A DNA stretch of 64,000 nucleotides from Streptomyces fuscichromogenes (lineage in GTDB: Bacteria > Actinomycetota > Actinomycetes > Streptomycetales > Streptomycetaceae), in the NCBI RefSeq assembly GCF_014645815.1, contig NZ_BMML01000036.1, forward strand, positions 20,205 through 84,204, in the 5' to 3' direction. Below the pieces are notes generated by a model. The model was not told the origin of the DNA. It saw nothing but the letters and a program-made list of their open reading frames with translations, and made no database searches. The position numbers and the translations under genes are program-made. Within the stretch, counting starts at the first letter, position 1. Every line of letters starts with the position of its first letter. Shown piece by piece: positions 35,116-44,128 of this stretch.

Positions 35116-35244
35116 GGAGAGCCTCCTGTGCGGTGGATCGAGGGGTGGGTCGACAAGGGCGGAACGGACGCGTGACCGGGTCGGCAGGTCGGGGCAGGGC
35201 GAGAAGTCACGGCCCGGACCGGGGCGGCAGCCGGGCCGGCCGGC

Positions 35245-36087
35245 TCAGCGGCTGGTGAAGCCGCCGTCCACGGTGAGTACGCTGCCGGTCATCTGCCGGG
35301 ACCGGTCGGAGGCGAGCCACACGGCCGCCTCCGCGATGGAGTCGGGCTCGACGAGTTCGTTCGTGGGCTGGTCGCGCACGAAGGTCGCCTCGTGCTCGGC
35401 GACCGGGATCTCCAGCGCACGGGCGATCTCCGACAGCATCAGTCCCTCGGCCTCGGGCGCGTCCCGCACCGAACCCGGACACAGCGCGTTGACGCGGATC
35501 CCGAGCGGGGCGAGATCGAGGGCCGCGGCCTTGGTCAGGCCGACCACGCCGTGTTTCGAGGCGACGTAGCCGGCGAAGTGGCGGTAGCCGACGAGGCCCG
35601 CGGTGGAGGCGACGTTGACGATGCTGCCGCCGCGCTGCCGCGTCATGTAGTCGGCCACCGCGCGGATGCCCCGCCAGGTCCCCGTGAGGTTGATGTCGAG
35701 CATCACCTCCCACTCGTCCTCGTCGTACTGGTGCACGGCCCGCCCGGACGGTGCCGCGATCCCGGCGTTGTTGACCAGGACGTCGATCCGCCCGAAACGC
35801 TGGTGCGCCTCCCGCGCGGCGTCCCGCAGCGCGCCCGGGTCACGGATGTCCGCCTGCCGGACCAGCACCGTCGCGCCCAGGTCGCGGCAGAGCGCCGCGG
35901 TGTGGTCGAGCTGGCTCGCGGACCCGGACCGGTAGGGCACGCCGGCGACCGGGCCGGCCGCGTCCAGCAGGAGGACGTCGGCGCCCTCCCGGGCGAAGGC
36001 CGTGGCGCAGGTCCGGCCGATCCCCCGGGCCGCGCCGGTGATCAGCGCGGCCTTGCCGGCGAGGAGCCCGGTGCGCGGCGCCGTCAT
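35245..36087 (-). CDS. SDR oxidoreductase of the NRPS cluster
   Basis: This is a 280-residue classical short-chain dehydrogenase. It has the NAD motif KAALITGAARGIGRTCATAF, DVLVNNAGIAAPSG, and the catalytic YVASKHG (Tyr-x-x-x-Lys) preceded by a Ser in NVASTAGLVG. An insertion after the second strand (AAGPVAGVPYRSGSASQLD) and the late block PTNELVEPDSIAEAAVWLASD resemble mycofactocin-associated SDRs, which hold NAD tightly; this is a resemblance only. It may oxidise or reduce a residue of the peptide or a precursor. The ATG overlaps the stop of the type II thioesterase (ATGA). Confidence 0.82.
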   Translation of the reverse strand: MTAPRTGLLAGKAALITGAARGIGRTCATAFAREGADVLLLDAAGPVAGVPYRSGSASQLDHTAALCRDLGATVLVRQADIRDPGALRDAAREAHQRFGRIDVLVNNAGIAAPSGRAVHQYDEDEWEVMLDINLTGTWRGIRAVADYMTRQRGGSIVNVASTAGLVGYRHFAGYVASKHGVVGLTKAAALDLAPLGIRVNALCPGSVRDAPEAEGLMLSEIARALEIPVAEHEATFVRDQPTNELVEPDSIAEAAVWLASDRSRQMTGSVLTVDGGFTSR

Positions 36088-36794
36088 CGGGAGGCCGCCG
36101 TCCCGGCCGCTTCGCCGATCCGGGCCAGCAGGCCGGCCGCCTCGGTCGTCAGATACATGTGGCCGCCGTCCAGTTCGGCGGTGGTGAAGCCGCCCCGGGT
36201 GGCCTCGGCCCACCCGGCGGCCTGGGCCGCGGTGACGAGTTCGTCGTCCCGTCCGCGCACCGAGGTGACGGGTACCGTCAGCGGCTCGGCGGACCGGGGG
36301 CGGTAGTTCTCGTGCATCTCGACGTCGGCGCGCAGCAGCGGCAGCAGCAGTTCGCGCATCTCCGGGATCTCCAGCGCCGGGTGCGTGTATCCGGCGAAGC
36401 CGCGGATGCTGGCGAGGAAGGCGTCGTCGTCCAGGCCCGTCGCGCGCTGTGCCCGCCCGCTCCACGGGCCGGGCGAGCCGCTGACGAAGAGTCCGCAGAG
36501 CGGCGTACCGGTGTCGGCCAGTCGCCGGGCCAGCTCGAAGGCGAGCACGGCGCCGAGGCTGTGGCCGAAGACCACCACCTGGGCGGCCCCTTCGAGACCG
36601 TCGGTCACCTGTGCGGCCGCTTCGTCGGCCGCGCTCTCCACATCGGTCAGCAGTGGTTCGGCGAAGCGCTCCTCACGGCCGGGCAGTTGTACCGGCAGGA
36701 TGTCCATGCCCTCGGGCAGCAGGGGTGTCCACTCGCGGAAGAAGGAGGCGCCGGCCCCGGCGAAGGGCAGGCAGACAAGTCGGATGGGCTTCAC
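36084..36794 (-). CDS. Type II thioesterase (1) of the NRPS cluster
   Basis: This is a 236-residue α/β hydrolase. It has LVCLPFAGAGASFFREW, the nucleophile elbow VVFGHSLGAVLAFELAR and the catalytic His in LDGGHMYLTTEA; the Asp is in VTSVRGRDDELV. These are the signatures of stand-alone NRPS thioesterases that clear misprimed carrier proteins. GTG 36794 overlaps the preceding stop (GTGA), so it is coupled to the second thioesterase gene. Because no module has a TE domain, one of the two thioesterases may also release the product (inference). Confidence 0.87.
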   Translation of the reverse strand: MKPIRLVCLPFAGAGASFFREWTPLLPEGMDILPVQLPGREERFAEPLLTDVESAADEAAAQVTDGLEGAAQVVVFGHSLGAVLAFELARRLADTGTPLCGLFVSGSPGPWSGRAQRATGLDDDAFLASIRGFAGYTHPALEIPEMRELLLPLLRADVEMHENYRPRSAEPLTVPVTSVRGRDDELVTAAQAAGWAEATRGGFTTAELDGGHMYLTTEAAGLLARIGEAAGTAASR

Positions 36795-37606
36795 TGTTCG
36801 CGGTCTCCTCGGGCGGGCCCGCCGTCGCGCGGGACGGCGGCGCTGATACGGGCGACGAGTTCGGCCGCCTGGGACTCCAGGTAGAAGTGGCCGCCGGGGA
36901 AGACCCGGACGTCCAGGCCGGCCGTGGTGGCCGTGCGCCAGGTGGGCAGTTCGGTGACGTGACAGCCCGGGTCGGCGTCACCGCCGCACGCGGTGATCGG
37001 GGCCTTCAGGGGTACGGTGCGGCGGGGGCGGTAGAGGTCGACCATCCGGTAGTCCGCGCGGAGCGACGGCAGGACGAGCGGCCGTAGTTCGGCGATGTCG
37101 TAGACGGCCGCCCCGGGGTTGTCGAGCAGGTGCACCCGGGCCACCAGCCGGTCGTCGGGCTCCTGGTGCAGGGTGCCGCGCGGCCCGGTGTGCGGGGCTC
37201 GCTGTGCCGACACGAACAGGTGGGCCAGGACGCCCGGATGGCTCTCCTCCACCCGGCGCGCCACCTCGTAGGCGACCATCGAGCCCATGCTGTGGCCGAA
37301 GAGCAGCAGCGGACGTCCGAGGAACGGGGCCAGTGCCTCGGCCGTCAGGTCGGCGAGCTGCTCCACGCTGTCGGCCGGCGGTTCGTCCAGCCGCTCCTGG
37401 CGGCCCGGGTACTGCACGGCGAGCAGTTCGACATCCGGCGGCAGCAGGCGCCGCCAGTGCTGGAAGGCGCCGGCCACGCCGCCCGCGTGGGGGAAGCAGA
37501 CGAGGCGGGCCACGGGGTCGGGCACCGGGTTCCTGCGGAACCAGGGGGTCGTGGGGGCGGCCGGCTCGCACAGGGCGGCGGGCGCCGGCGGGGCGGCGGC
37601 GCTCAT
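36791..37606 (-). CDS. Type II thioesterase (2) of the NRPS cluster
   Basis: This is a 271-residue α/β hydrolase, with a 35-residue N-terminal extension before RLVCFPHAGGVAGAFQHW. The nucleophile elbow is LLFGHSMGSMVAYEVAR and the catalytic His is in FPGGHFYLESQ. It is clearly distinct from the neighbouring thioesterase, so the pair is not a recent duplication. ATG 37606 overlaps the MbtH stop (ATGA). Two type II thioesterases in one NRPS operon suggest that one may have taken on a chain-release or acyl-transfer job. Both keep Ser at the elbow, unlike the Cys of SyrC-type aminoacyl transferases. Confidence 0.86.
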   Translation of the reverse strand: MSAAAPPAPAALCEPAAPTTPWFRRNPVPDPVARLVCFPHAGGVAGAFQHWRRLLPPDVELLAVQYPGRQERLDEPPADSVEQLADLTAEALAPFLGRPLLLFGHSMGSMVAYEVARRVEESHPGVLAHLFVSAQRAPHTGPRGTLHQEPDDRLVARVHLLDNPGAAVYDIAELRPLVLPSLRADYRMVDLYRPRRTVPLKAPITACGGDADPGCHVTELPTWRTATTAGLDVRVFPGGHFYLESQAAELVARISAAVPRDGGPARGDREQ

Positions 37607-37809
37607 GCCATGCTCGCGATCAGGCTCTTCGGGCGCAGGTCGCTCCAGTGGGCCTCCACCCAGTCGAGGCACTCCTGCTTGTCCGCCGCGGTGAGCGCCA
37701 CGTGCCAGCCGGCCGGGACGTCGGCGAAGGCGGGCCACAGCGAGTGCTGGCCCTCGTCGTTGACCAGTACCAGGAACGAGCCGTCGGTGTCGTCGAAGGG
37801 GTTGCTCAT
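37603..37809 (-). CDS. MbtH-like protein
   Basis: This is a 68-residue protein with the full MbtH signature: NPFDDTDGSFLVLVNDEGQH, SLWPAFADVPAGWHVAL and WVEAHWSDLRPKSL, with the conserved Trp residues. MbtH proteins bind and activate or stabilise A domains. The ATG has a GGAGATCCCCTC leader. It sits between NRPS3 and the thioesterases in the operon and presumably serves the A domains of NRPS1-4. Confidence 0.93.
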   Translation of the reverse strand: MSNPFDDTDGSFLVLVNDEGQHSLWPAFADVPAGWHVALTAADKQECLDWVEAHWSDLRPKSLIASMA

Positions 37810-37921
37810 GAGGGGATCTCCGTATCTCGTGAGGGTGTTCCGCGGTGTGTCTGCGGTGTGTCTGCGGTTGTCCGACGTCGTCGGCGGTGTGGCCGCGTCG
37901 GGCCCGGGTACGGGGTCGTCG

Positions 37922-40900
37922 TCAGGCGGTGCCGCGGCCGGCCAGGCGTTCGGCGAGGCTCACCGGGGTGGGTGACTCGAAGACGGTGCGCGGGCCGACC
38001 GGCACCGCCCACGCCTCCTGGATCCGCCCGGCGAGCCGCAGCGCGAGCAGCGAATCGCCGCCGAGGAGGAAGAAGTTGTCGTGCCCCCGTACTTCGCCGA
38101 CGCCCAGCACCTCGGCGAACAGTGACCGCAGCGCCGCCTCGTGCGCCCGGCCCCGCGCGGTGCCGGCCGTCGGCCGGTGCGCGGGGACCGGCACCGTCCG
38201 CGCCTCGGCCGTCTCCGGGCGGGCCGGCTCCTGCGGCCGGGCCGCGACGGCCGACAGGAAGGCCACGAGTTCGGCGGCCGCCCAGTCGGTGGTCTCCCGG
38301 TCCAGCAGCTCGGGGCGGTGGGTGAGGCGCAGGCGCAGGCGTTCACCGGGTACGACAGTGACGCTCAGCGGGTAGTGGTACGCGTCGACGCCCTCGACCT
38401 GTGTCAGCCGCAGTCCGTCCCCGAGCAGCGGGGAGTCGGCGGGGGCGTCGGGGTAGTTCTCGAAGACGAGGGCGGTGTCGAAGAGTTCGCCGAGTCCGCT
38501 GCCCCGCTGGATGTCGGCGAGCGGCAGATGCTGATGGGGAGCCAGCTCCGCCTGCTCGTCCTGGACCCGCCGCGCCAGCCGCTCGAACGGCTCCCGAGGA
38601 TCGACCCGGACCCGCACCGGAACGGTGTTGATCAACAGGCCCACCATGTCCTCGACCCCCGCCAGCTCCGCCGGCCGCCCCGAGACCGTGGCCCCGAAGA
38701 CCACGTCCCGACGCCCCGTGAGCTGCGCCAGCGTCAGCGCCCACGCACTCTGCACCACACTGTTCAGGGTCAGCCCGCGCGCCCGCGCCGCCCGGGACAA
38801 CGCCTCCGTCTCGGCCCGCCCCAGCTCCACGGTGAGGTGCCGCGGCAGTTCGGTGGCGGGTACGGAACGAGCCCGGGGCACCAGGAGAGTGGGTTCGTCG
38901 AGGCCGTCCAGCGCCCGCCGCCAGGCCCCCGCCGCCGCCTCCCGGTCCTGCCGCGACAACCACACCAGATACTCCCGGAACGCCACCGGCTCCGGCAGAC
39001 CCACCGCCCCCTCCCCGTACAACGCCAACAGATCACGCAACACCAGCGGCAACGACCAACCGTCCAACAGAATGTGATGATTCGTCATCACCAGCACATG
39101 CCGCTCCGCCGCCAACCGCACCAACAGGAACCGCACCAACGGAGGAACCGCCGGATCGAACCGCTCCGCCAGATCCGCCCGCAACAACTCCCCCAACGCC
39201 ACCTCCCCCTCCGACCCCGCGGACCCCGCGGACCCGCTCAGATCCACCTCCCGCCACGGCACCTCCACCGCACGGAACACCACCTGTGCCGGGTGTCCGG
39301 AGGGCAGTTGGGTGAAGGCGGTGCGCAGGGTGTCGTGCCGGTCCAGCAGGGCACCGCACGCCCGGCGCAGCCGGTCGGCGTCGAGTGTGCCGCCCAGTTC
39401 GAGGACGACCTGGACGTTGTAGACGTCGATGCCGTCGGTGTCGTAGCTGGAGTGGAAGAGCAGGCCCTCCTGGAGCGGGGTGAGGGGCAGCACGTCGGCC
39501 GTCCGGTGGCCGGGCCACCGCCGTTCCAGCTCACGCAGTTCGCGGTCGGCCAGTGCCGCCGGGTCCAGGGTGCCCAGCACCGTGTCGGACGGGATCAGGG
39601 TGCCGGGGCCGGCGTCCGCGGCGTACTCGACCAGTGCCCGCAGCATCCGGAACCAGCGGTGGGCCAGCGCCTCGACCCGTTCGGCGTCCAGAAGCCGGGA
39701 CGCCCAGGTCCAGGAGGCGAGCAGGCGCGGTCCCGCCGGGCCGTCCTCGGTGACCGCGTTGAGCGCGAGGGCGTGCGGCAGCGGCATGTCCTCGTCGGCC
39801 ACCGGCAGGGTGAGCTCGGGGTCGGACAGGACCGCCCAGTCGCCCTCCTCCCCCGCGGCGTACCGGCCCAGGTAGTTGAAGCAGATCTGCGGGCGCGGGT
39901 GACCGGCCAGCTCGGCCGCGGTCCGCGGGTTGAGGTGGCGCAGCAGTCCGTATCCGATGCCGCGGTCGGGCAGGGCCCGCATCCGTGCCTTGACGGTGTT
40001 GAGCGCCTGGCCGAGCGCCGGGCCGCCGGACAGCAGGTCCGCCCAGTCCGTGCCGCCCGTGTCGAGGCGCACCGGGAAGAGGCTGGTGAACCAGCCGACG
40101 GTACGGGAGAGGTCGGCGCCGGCGACGTCCTCGTGCCGGCCGTGTCCCTCGACGTCGACCAGCAGGTGGGTCGCGGTGTCACGGCCGTCCTCCTGCCGCC
40201 AGTGGGCGACGGCCAGTGCGAGCGCCGTGAGCAGGAGTTCGTCGATGCCGGCCCGCAGGGTCTGCGGCACGCTGGTGAGCAGCGGTCCGGTGTACTCGGC
40301 CGGCAGGGTCAGGGTCAGGTCCCGGCCCGTGCCGTACACGTCCACGGCCGGGTCCAGCGGCCGGCCGGACAGCGGCGGGTCACCGCCGTCGAACTGGTCG
40401 GTCCAGCAATCCAGTTCGGCCACCCGGCGGGGGTCGCGGGCCTCCTCGGCGAGGCGGCCGGACCAGGTGCGCAGCGAGGTCGGCACGGGCGCCGGTCGCG
40501 GCTGCCGGCCCGCGTCGGCGGCCTGCCAGGCCGTCGCGAGGTCGGGCAGGAGGATGCGCCAGGACACCCCGTCCACCGCGAGGTGGTGCACCGTCAGCAG
40601 CAGCCGTCCGGGCTGTCCGGCACCGGCGTCGAACCACACCGCGCGGACGACGGTGCCCTCGCGGGGGGCCAGGGCGCGCCGGGCCGTCTCGGCGTGTGCC
40701 GTGACCGCGGCGCGCAGGGCGCCGTCGTCCAGGCCGTGGACGTCCACCCGGGTCAGGACGTCCGCGGCGCGCACGGCACCGGGCGGCGGCACGTGCATCG
40801 ACCAGGTGCCGTCCTGCTCCACCAGGCGCATGCGCAGGGCGTCGTGGCGGTCGAGCAGGGCCTGGAGCGCCTCGGTCAGCGCCGGCAGGCCGGCCGCCGC

Positions 40901-43900
40901 CGGAGTGCGCACCAGCATGGTCTGGTTGAACCCGTCGAACCGGTCCGCCCCCTGCTCGCGCAGCCAGTGCGTGATCGGGGTGGGCGCGAAGGCACCGAGA
41001 CCGGCGTCCTCGGCCTCGCCCCGGGCCGCGTCGGCCTCCTGGGCGACGGCCGCCAGCGCGGCCGGGGTACGGCACTGGAAGACATCGCGGGGGGTGATGA
41101 CCAGGCCCGCCCGCCGGGCGCGGGCGACCAGCTGGATCGACTGGATGGAGTCACCGCCGAGCGCGAAGAACCCGTCGTCGGGACCGGCCCCGTCCACGCC
41201 CAGCACCTCCGCGAACAGGGCGCACAGCGTCCGCTCCCGGTCCGACGAAGCCGCCCGTCCCCGCGCGGCGGCGGCGAACCGCGGGGCCGGCAGCGCCCGC
41301 CGGTCCAGCTTGCCGCTGGTGGTCAGGGGCAGTTCCGGCAGGGACACGAACGCCTGCGGGACCATGTACTCGGGCAGTTCCCCGGCGACGTGGGCGCGCA
41401 GCGCCTCCGCGTCCCAGCCGTCCGCCGCCGCGGGGACGACGTAGGCGACCAGGCGCTTGACGCCCGGCTGGTCCTCGCGGACCAGCACCGCCGCGCGCAG
41501 CACGTCGGGGCGGCGCAGCAACAGCGCCTCGATCTCGCCCAGTTCGATCCGGAACCCGCGGATCTTCACCTGGTCGTCGGAGCGGCCGAGGAACACCAGG
41601 TCACCCTCCTCCGTCCAGCGCGCCACGTCGCCGGTGCGGTACATCCGGCTGCCGGGCGGGCCGTAGGGGTCGGCGACGAACCGGTCGGCGGTCAGGCCGA
41701 ACCGTCCCTGGTAGCCGTGGGCGAGCTGGACACCGGCGAGGTAGAGGTCGCCCGGGGTGCCGATCGGCGCGGGCCGCAGACCCGGACCGAGCACGTACGT
41801 ACGGGAGTTGGCGATGGGGCGCCCGATGGGCACCGACACGTCGGACGCGCCGGGGCGGGACTGTCCGTGGGTGATCTCCACCGACGCCTCGGTGGGGCCG
41901 TAGAGGTTGTGCAGCTCCGCGTCGAGCACGGCGTGGAAGCGGTCGGCGAGGCTCTGCGAGAGGGCCTCCCCGCTGCAGATCACCCGGCGCAGCGTGGTGC
42001 AGCCGGCGGCTTCGGGCAGGTGGAGGAACGACTCCAGCATCGAGGGGACGAAGTGGGCGAGGTCGATGTGTTCCCGCTGGATCAGGCCGGCCAGGTAGGC
42101 GGGGTCCTTGTGGCCGTCGGGGCGGGCGATCACCAGTGTCGCGCCGGTGGCGAGGGGCCAGAACAGCTCCCACACCGACACGTCGAAGGTGACCGGCGTC
42201 TTGTGCAGGACCCGGTTTCCGGTGCCCAGCGGGTACGCCGACTGCTTCCACCGCAGGTGGTTGACGACTCCCTCGTGCGGGACCAGTACGCCCTTGGGAC
42301 GGCCGGTCGACCCCGAGGTGTAGATCAGATAGGCGGGCTGCCGCGGGTCGGGCCGTACCGGTTCGAGCGGGGCGGCGGCGTCGCCCTCGGCGGCCAGTAG
42401 CGGGTAGCTCTCCTCCGTGACGACGACCACGGGATCGGCGTCCTCCAGCATGAACCGCACCCGCTCGGCCGGATGGCCGACGTCGATGGGCAGGTAGGCC
42501 GCGCCGGCCTTGTGGACCGCGTACAGGGCGACGAGCAGTTCGAAGGAGCGCGGCAGCCGGACGGCGACCAGCCGGGACGGTCCCGCGCCCCGGGCGCGCA
42601 GGGCACGGGCCAGCCGCTCGGCGCGCCGGTCCAGTTCCGCGTAGGTCAGGTGCGCGCCGTCGAGGACGAGGGCGGTGGCGTCGGGGGTGCGTGCCACCTG
42701 TCGTGCGAAGAGTTCCGGCATGGTGGCGCCGGGCAGCACCGAGTCCCCGGCGGCCGTGGCGTTCCACGCGTGCAGCACCTGCTCGTGCTCCCAGGGTGCG
42801 AGCAGGGCCAGCCGGCCGGTGCTGGTGCCCGGGTCGTCGGCGACGGCCAGCAGCAGGAGCCGCAGCCGTTCCGCGATCCGCTCGGCCCGCGGCCGGCTCA
42901 CCACGTCGGACCGGTAGTTGACGTCGAGCCGCAGCCGTCGGCCGGGGACGGCCAGCAGGCTCAGCGGGTAGTGCATCGCGCCGGAGGAGAGGTCGCCGTC
43001 GAGCAGGGCGATGCCGAGTCCGTCGGCCGCCCGGTGCAGCGCGTCCTGGTCGAGCGGGGCGTTCTCGAAGACGAGGGCGGTGTCGAAGAGTTCACCGAGT
43101 CCGCTGCCCCGCTGGATGTCGGCGAGCGGCAGATGCTGATGCGGAGCCAGCTCCGCCTGCTCGTCCTGGACCCGCCGCGCCAGCCGCTCGAACGGCTCCC
43201 GAGGATCGACCCGGACCCGCACCGGAACGGTGTTGATCAACAGGCCCACCATGTCCTCGACCCCCGCCAGCTCCGCCGGCCGCCCCGAGACCGTGGCCCC
43301 GAAGACCACGTCCCGACGCCCCGTGAGCTGCGCCAGCGTCAGCGCCCACGCACTCTGCACCACACTGTTCAGGGTCAGCCCGCGCGCCCGCGCCGCCCGG
43401 GACAACGCCTCCGTCTCCGCCTGCCCCAGGTCGACCACGACACGGCGGGGCGGGGCCGAGTCGCGCGGGCTGTCCGCGGGGGCGAGGAGGGTGGGTTCGT
43501 CGAGGCCGTCCAGCGCCCGCCGCCAGGCCCCCGCCGCCGCCTCCCGGTCCTGCCGCGACAACCACACCAGATACTCCCGGAACGCCACCGGCTCCGGCAG
43601 ACCCACCGCCCCCTCCCCGTACAACGCCAACAGATCACGCAACACCAGAGGCAACGACCAACCGTCCAACAGAATGTGATGATTCGTCATCACCAGCACA
43701 TGCCGCTCCGCCGCCAACCGCACCAACAGGAACCGCACCAACGGAGGAACCGCCGGATCGAACCGCTCCGCCAGATCCGCCCGCAACAACTCCCCCAACG
43801 CCACCTCCCCCTCCGACCCCGCGGACCCGCTCAGATCCACCTCCCGCCACGGCACCTCCACCGCACGGCGGATGACCTGGACGGGTTCGCCGGACTTCCG

Positions 43901-44128
43901 GGTGAGGAAACCGGCCCGCAGTGCCGGGTGCCGTCGCAGCAGCGCCTCGCAGGCGGCCCGCAGATCGGCGACGCGCAGGGGGCCGGTGAGTTCGACGGGG
44001 GTCTGGGTGAGATAGACGTCGACGCCCTGGTCGTCGTAGGAGGCGTGGAAGAGCATGCCCGCCTGGAGCGGGGTGAGCGGCAGCACCGCCTCCACCGTGG
44101 GCGACGACGCGAGAGGGGGCTGTTTCAC
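37922..44128 (-). CDS. NRPS3: C-A(Ser-like)-T-E-C-T, last module without A domain
   Basis: This is a 2068-residue NRPS. Domain centres: C1 (HHILLDG near 150), A (YTSGSTGRPKGVLVPHEG near 610), T1 (FFALGGDSIQSIQL near 995), E (HHLAVDGVSWR near 1185; GYGLLRHLNP), C2 (HHILLDG near 1685) and T2 (FFLLGGDSLLALRL near 2025). The A pocket reads D-V-W-H-I-S-L-V-E-K, close to the serine code DVWHLSLIDK, and the E domain predicts D-Ser. Both C domains have the LPLTPLQ-type start used after epimerised residues. There is no A domain between C2 and T2 and no TE. GTG 44128 fits the GTGA coupling with NRPS2 and has GGGAGA upstream; ATG 44143 lacks a Shine-Dalgarno. The two C domains share an 0.8 kb near-identical segment. 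Confidence 0.9.
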   Translation of the reverse strand: MKQPPLASSPTVEAVLPLTPLQAGMLFHASYDDQGVDVYLTQTPVELTGPLRVADLRAACEALLRRHPALRAGFLTRKSGEPVQVIRRAVEVPWREVDLSGSAGSEGEVALGELLRADLAERFDPAVPPLVRFLLVRLAAERHVLVMTNHHILLDGWSLPLVLRDLLALYGEGAVGLPEPVAFREYLVWLSRQDREAAAGAWRRALDGLDEPTLLAPADSPRDSAPPRRVVVDLGQAETEALSRAARARGLTLNSVVQSAWALTLAQLTGRRDVVFGATVSGRPAELAGVEDMVGLLINTVPVRVRVDPREPFERLARRVQDEQAELAPHQHLPLADIQRGSGLGELFDTALVFENAPLDQDALHRAADGLGIALLDGDLSSGAMHYPLSLLAVPGRRLRLDVNYRSDVVSRPRAERIAERLRLLLLAVADDPGTSTGRLALLAPWEHEQVLHAWNATAAGDSVLPGATMPELFARQVARTPDATALVLDGAHLTYAELDRRAERLARALRARGAGPSRLVAVRLPRSFELLVALYAVHKAGAAYLPIDVGHPAERVRFMLEDADPVVVVTEESYPLLAAEGDAAAPLEPVRPDPRQPAYLIYTSGSTGRPKGVLVPHEGVVNHLRWKQSAYPLGTGNRVLHKTPVTFDVSVWELFWPLATGATLVIARPDGHKDPAYLAGLIQREHIDLAHFVPSMLESFLHLPEAAGCTTLRRVICSGEALSQSLADRFHAVLDAELHNLYGPTEASVEITHGQSRPGASDVSVPIGRPIANSRTYVLGPGLRPAPIGTPGDLYLAGVQLAHGYQGRFGLTADRFVADPYGPPGSRMYRTGDVARWTEEGDLVFLGRSDDQVKIRGFRIELGEIEALLLRRPDVLRAAVLVREDQPGVKRLVAYVVPAAADGWDAEALRAHVAGELPEYMVPQAFVSLPELPLTTSGKLDRRALPAPRFAAAARGRAASSDRERTLCALFAEVLGVDGAGPDDGFFALGGDSIQSIQLVARARRAGLVITPRDVFQCRTPAALAAVAQEADAARGEAEDAGLGAFAPTPITHWLREQGADRFDGFNQTMLVRTPAAAGLPALTEALQALLDRHDALRMRLVEQDGTWSMHVPPPGAVRAADVLTRVDVHGLDDGALRAAVTAHAETARRALAPREGTVVRAVWFDAGAGQPGRLLLTVHHLAVDGVSWRILLPDLATAWQAADAGRQPRPAPVPTSLRTWSGRLAEEARDPRRVAELDCWTDQFDGGDPPLSGRPLDPAVDVYGTGRDLTLTLPAEYTGPLLTSVPQTLRAGIDELLLTALALAVAHWRQEDGRDTATHLLVDVEGHGRHEDVAGADLSRTVGWFTSLFPVRLDTGGTDWADLLSGGPALGQALNTVKARMRALPDRGIGYGLLRHLNPRTAAELAGHPRPQICFNYLGRYAAGEEGDWAVLSDPELTLPVADEDMPLPHALALNAVTEDGPAGPRLLASWTWASRLLDAERVEALAHRWFRMLRALVEYAADAGPGTLIPSDTVLGTLDPAALADRELRELERRWPGHRTADVLPLTPLQEGLLFHSSYDTDGIDVYNVQVVLELGGTLDADRLRRACGALLDRHDTLRTAFTQLPSGHPAQVVFRAVEVPWREVDLSGSAGSAGSEGEVALGELLRADLAERFDPAVPPLVRFLLVRLAAERHVLVMTNHHILLDGWSLPLVLRDLLALYGEGAVGLPEPVAFREYLVWLSRQDREAAAGAWRRALDGLDEPTLLVPRARSVPATELPRHLTVELGRAETEALSRAARARGLTLNSVVQSAWALTLAQLTGRRDVVFGATVSGRPAELAGVEDMVGLLINTVPVRVRVDPREPFERLARRVQDEQAELAPHQHLPLADIQRGSGLGELFDTALVFENYPDAPADSPLLGDGLRLTQVEGVDAYHYPLSVTVVPGERLRLRLTHRPELLDRETTDWAAAELVAFLSAVAARPQEPARPETAEARTVPVPAHRPTAGTARGRAHEAALRSLFAEVLGVGEVRGHDNFFLLGGDSLLALRLAGRIQEAWAVPVGPRTVFESPTPVSLAERLAGRGTA
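38456..39275. repeat. 0.8 kb near-identical direct repeat in NRPS3, copy A (C2 domain)
   Basis: This copy lies in the second condensation domain. It matches 43061-43868 almost base for base, apart from a divergent island at about 38810-38895, a 9-base insertion (extra GCGGACCCC) near 39228 and scattered single changes. The right-hand part has more A/T at third codon positions than the flanking NRPS sequence. Confidence 0.85.
43061..43868. repeat. 0.8 kb near-identical direct repeat in NRPS3, copy B (C1 domain)
   Basis: This copy lies in the first condensation domain of the same gene, in the same orientation as copy A, about 4.6 kb away. The divergent island is at about 43418-43492. High identity including silent positions points to recent duplication or gene conversion. 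Confidence 0.85.

Noticed and set aside
37806..38012. 68-codon frame between MbtH and NRPS3
   Set aside because: Arg/Thr/Pro-rich with no Shine-Dalgarno, overlapping the 3' end of NRPS3 and short GGTGTGTCTGC repeats.
38141..42400. 1419-codon frame opposite NRPS3
   Set aside because: Low-complexity Arg/Gln/Val-rich translation with no motifs, exactly overlapping conserved NRPS domains on the other strand.
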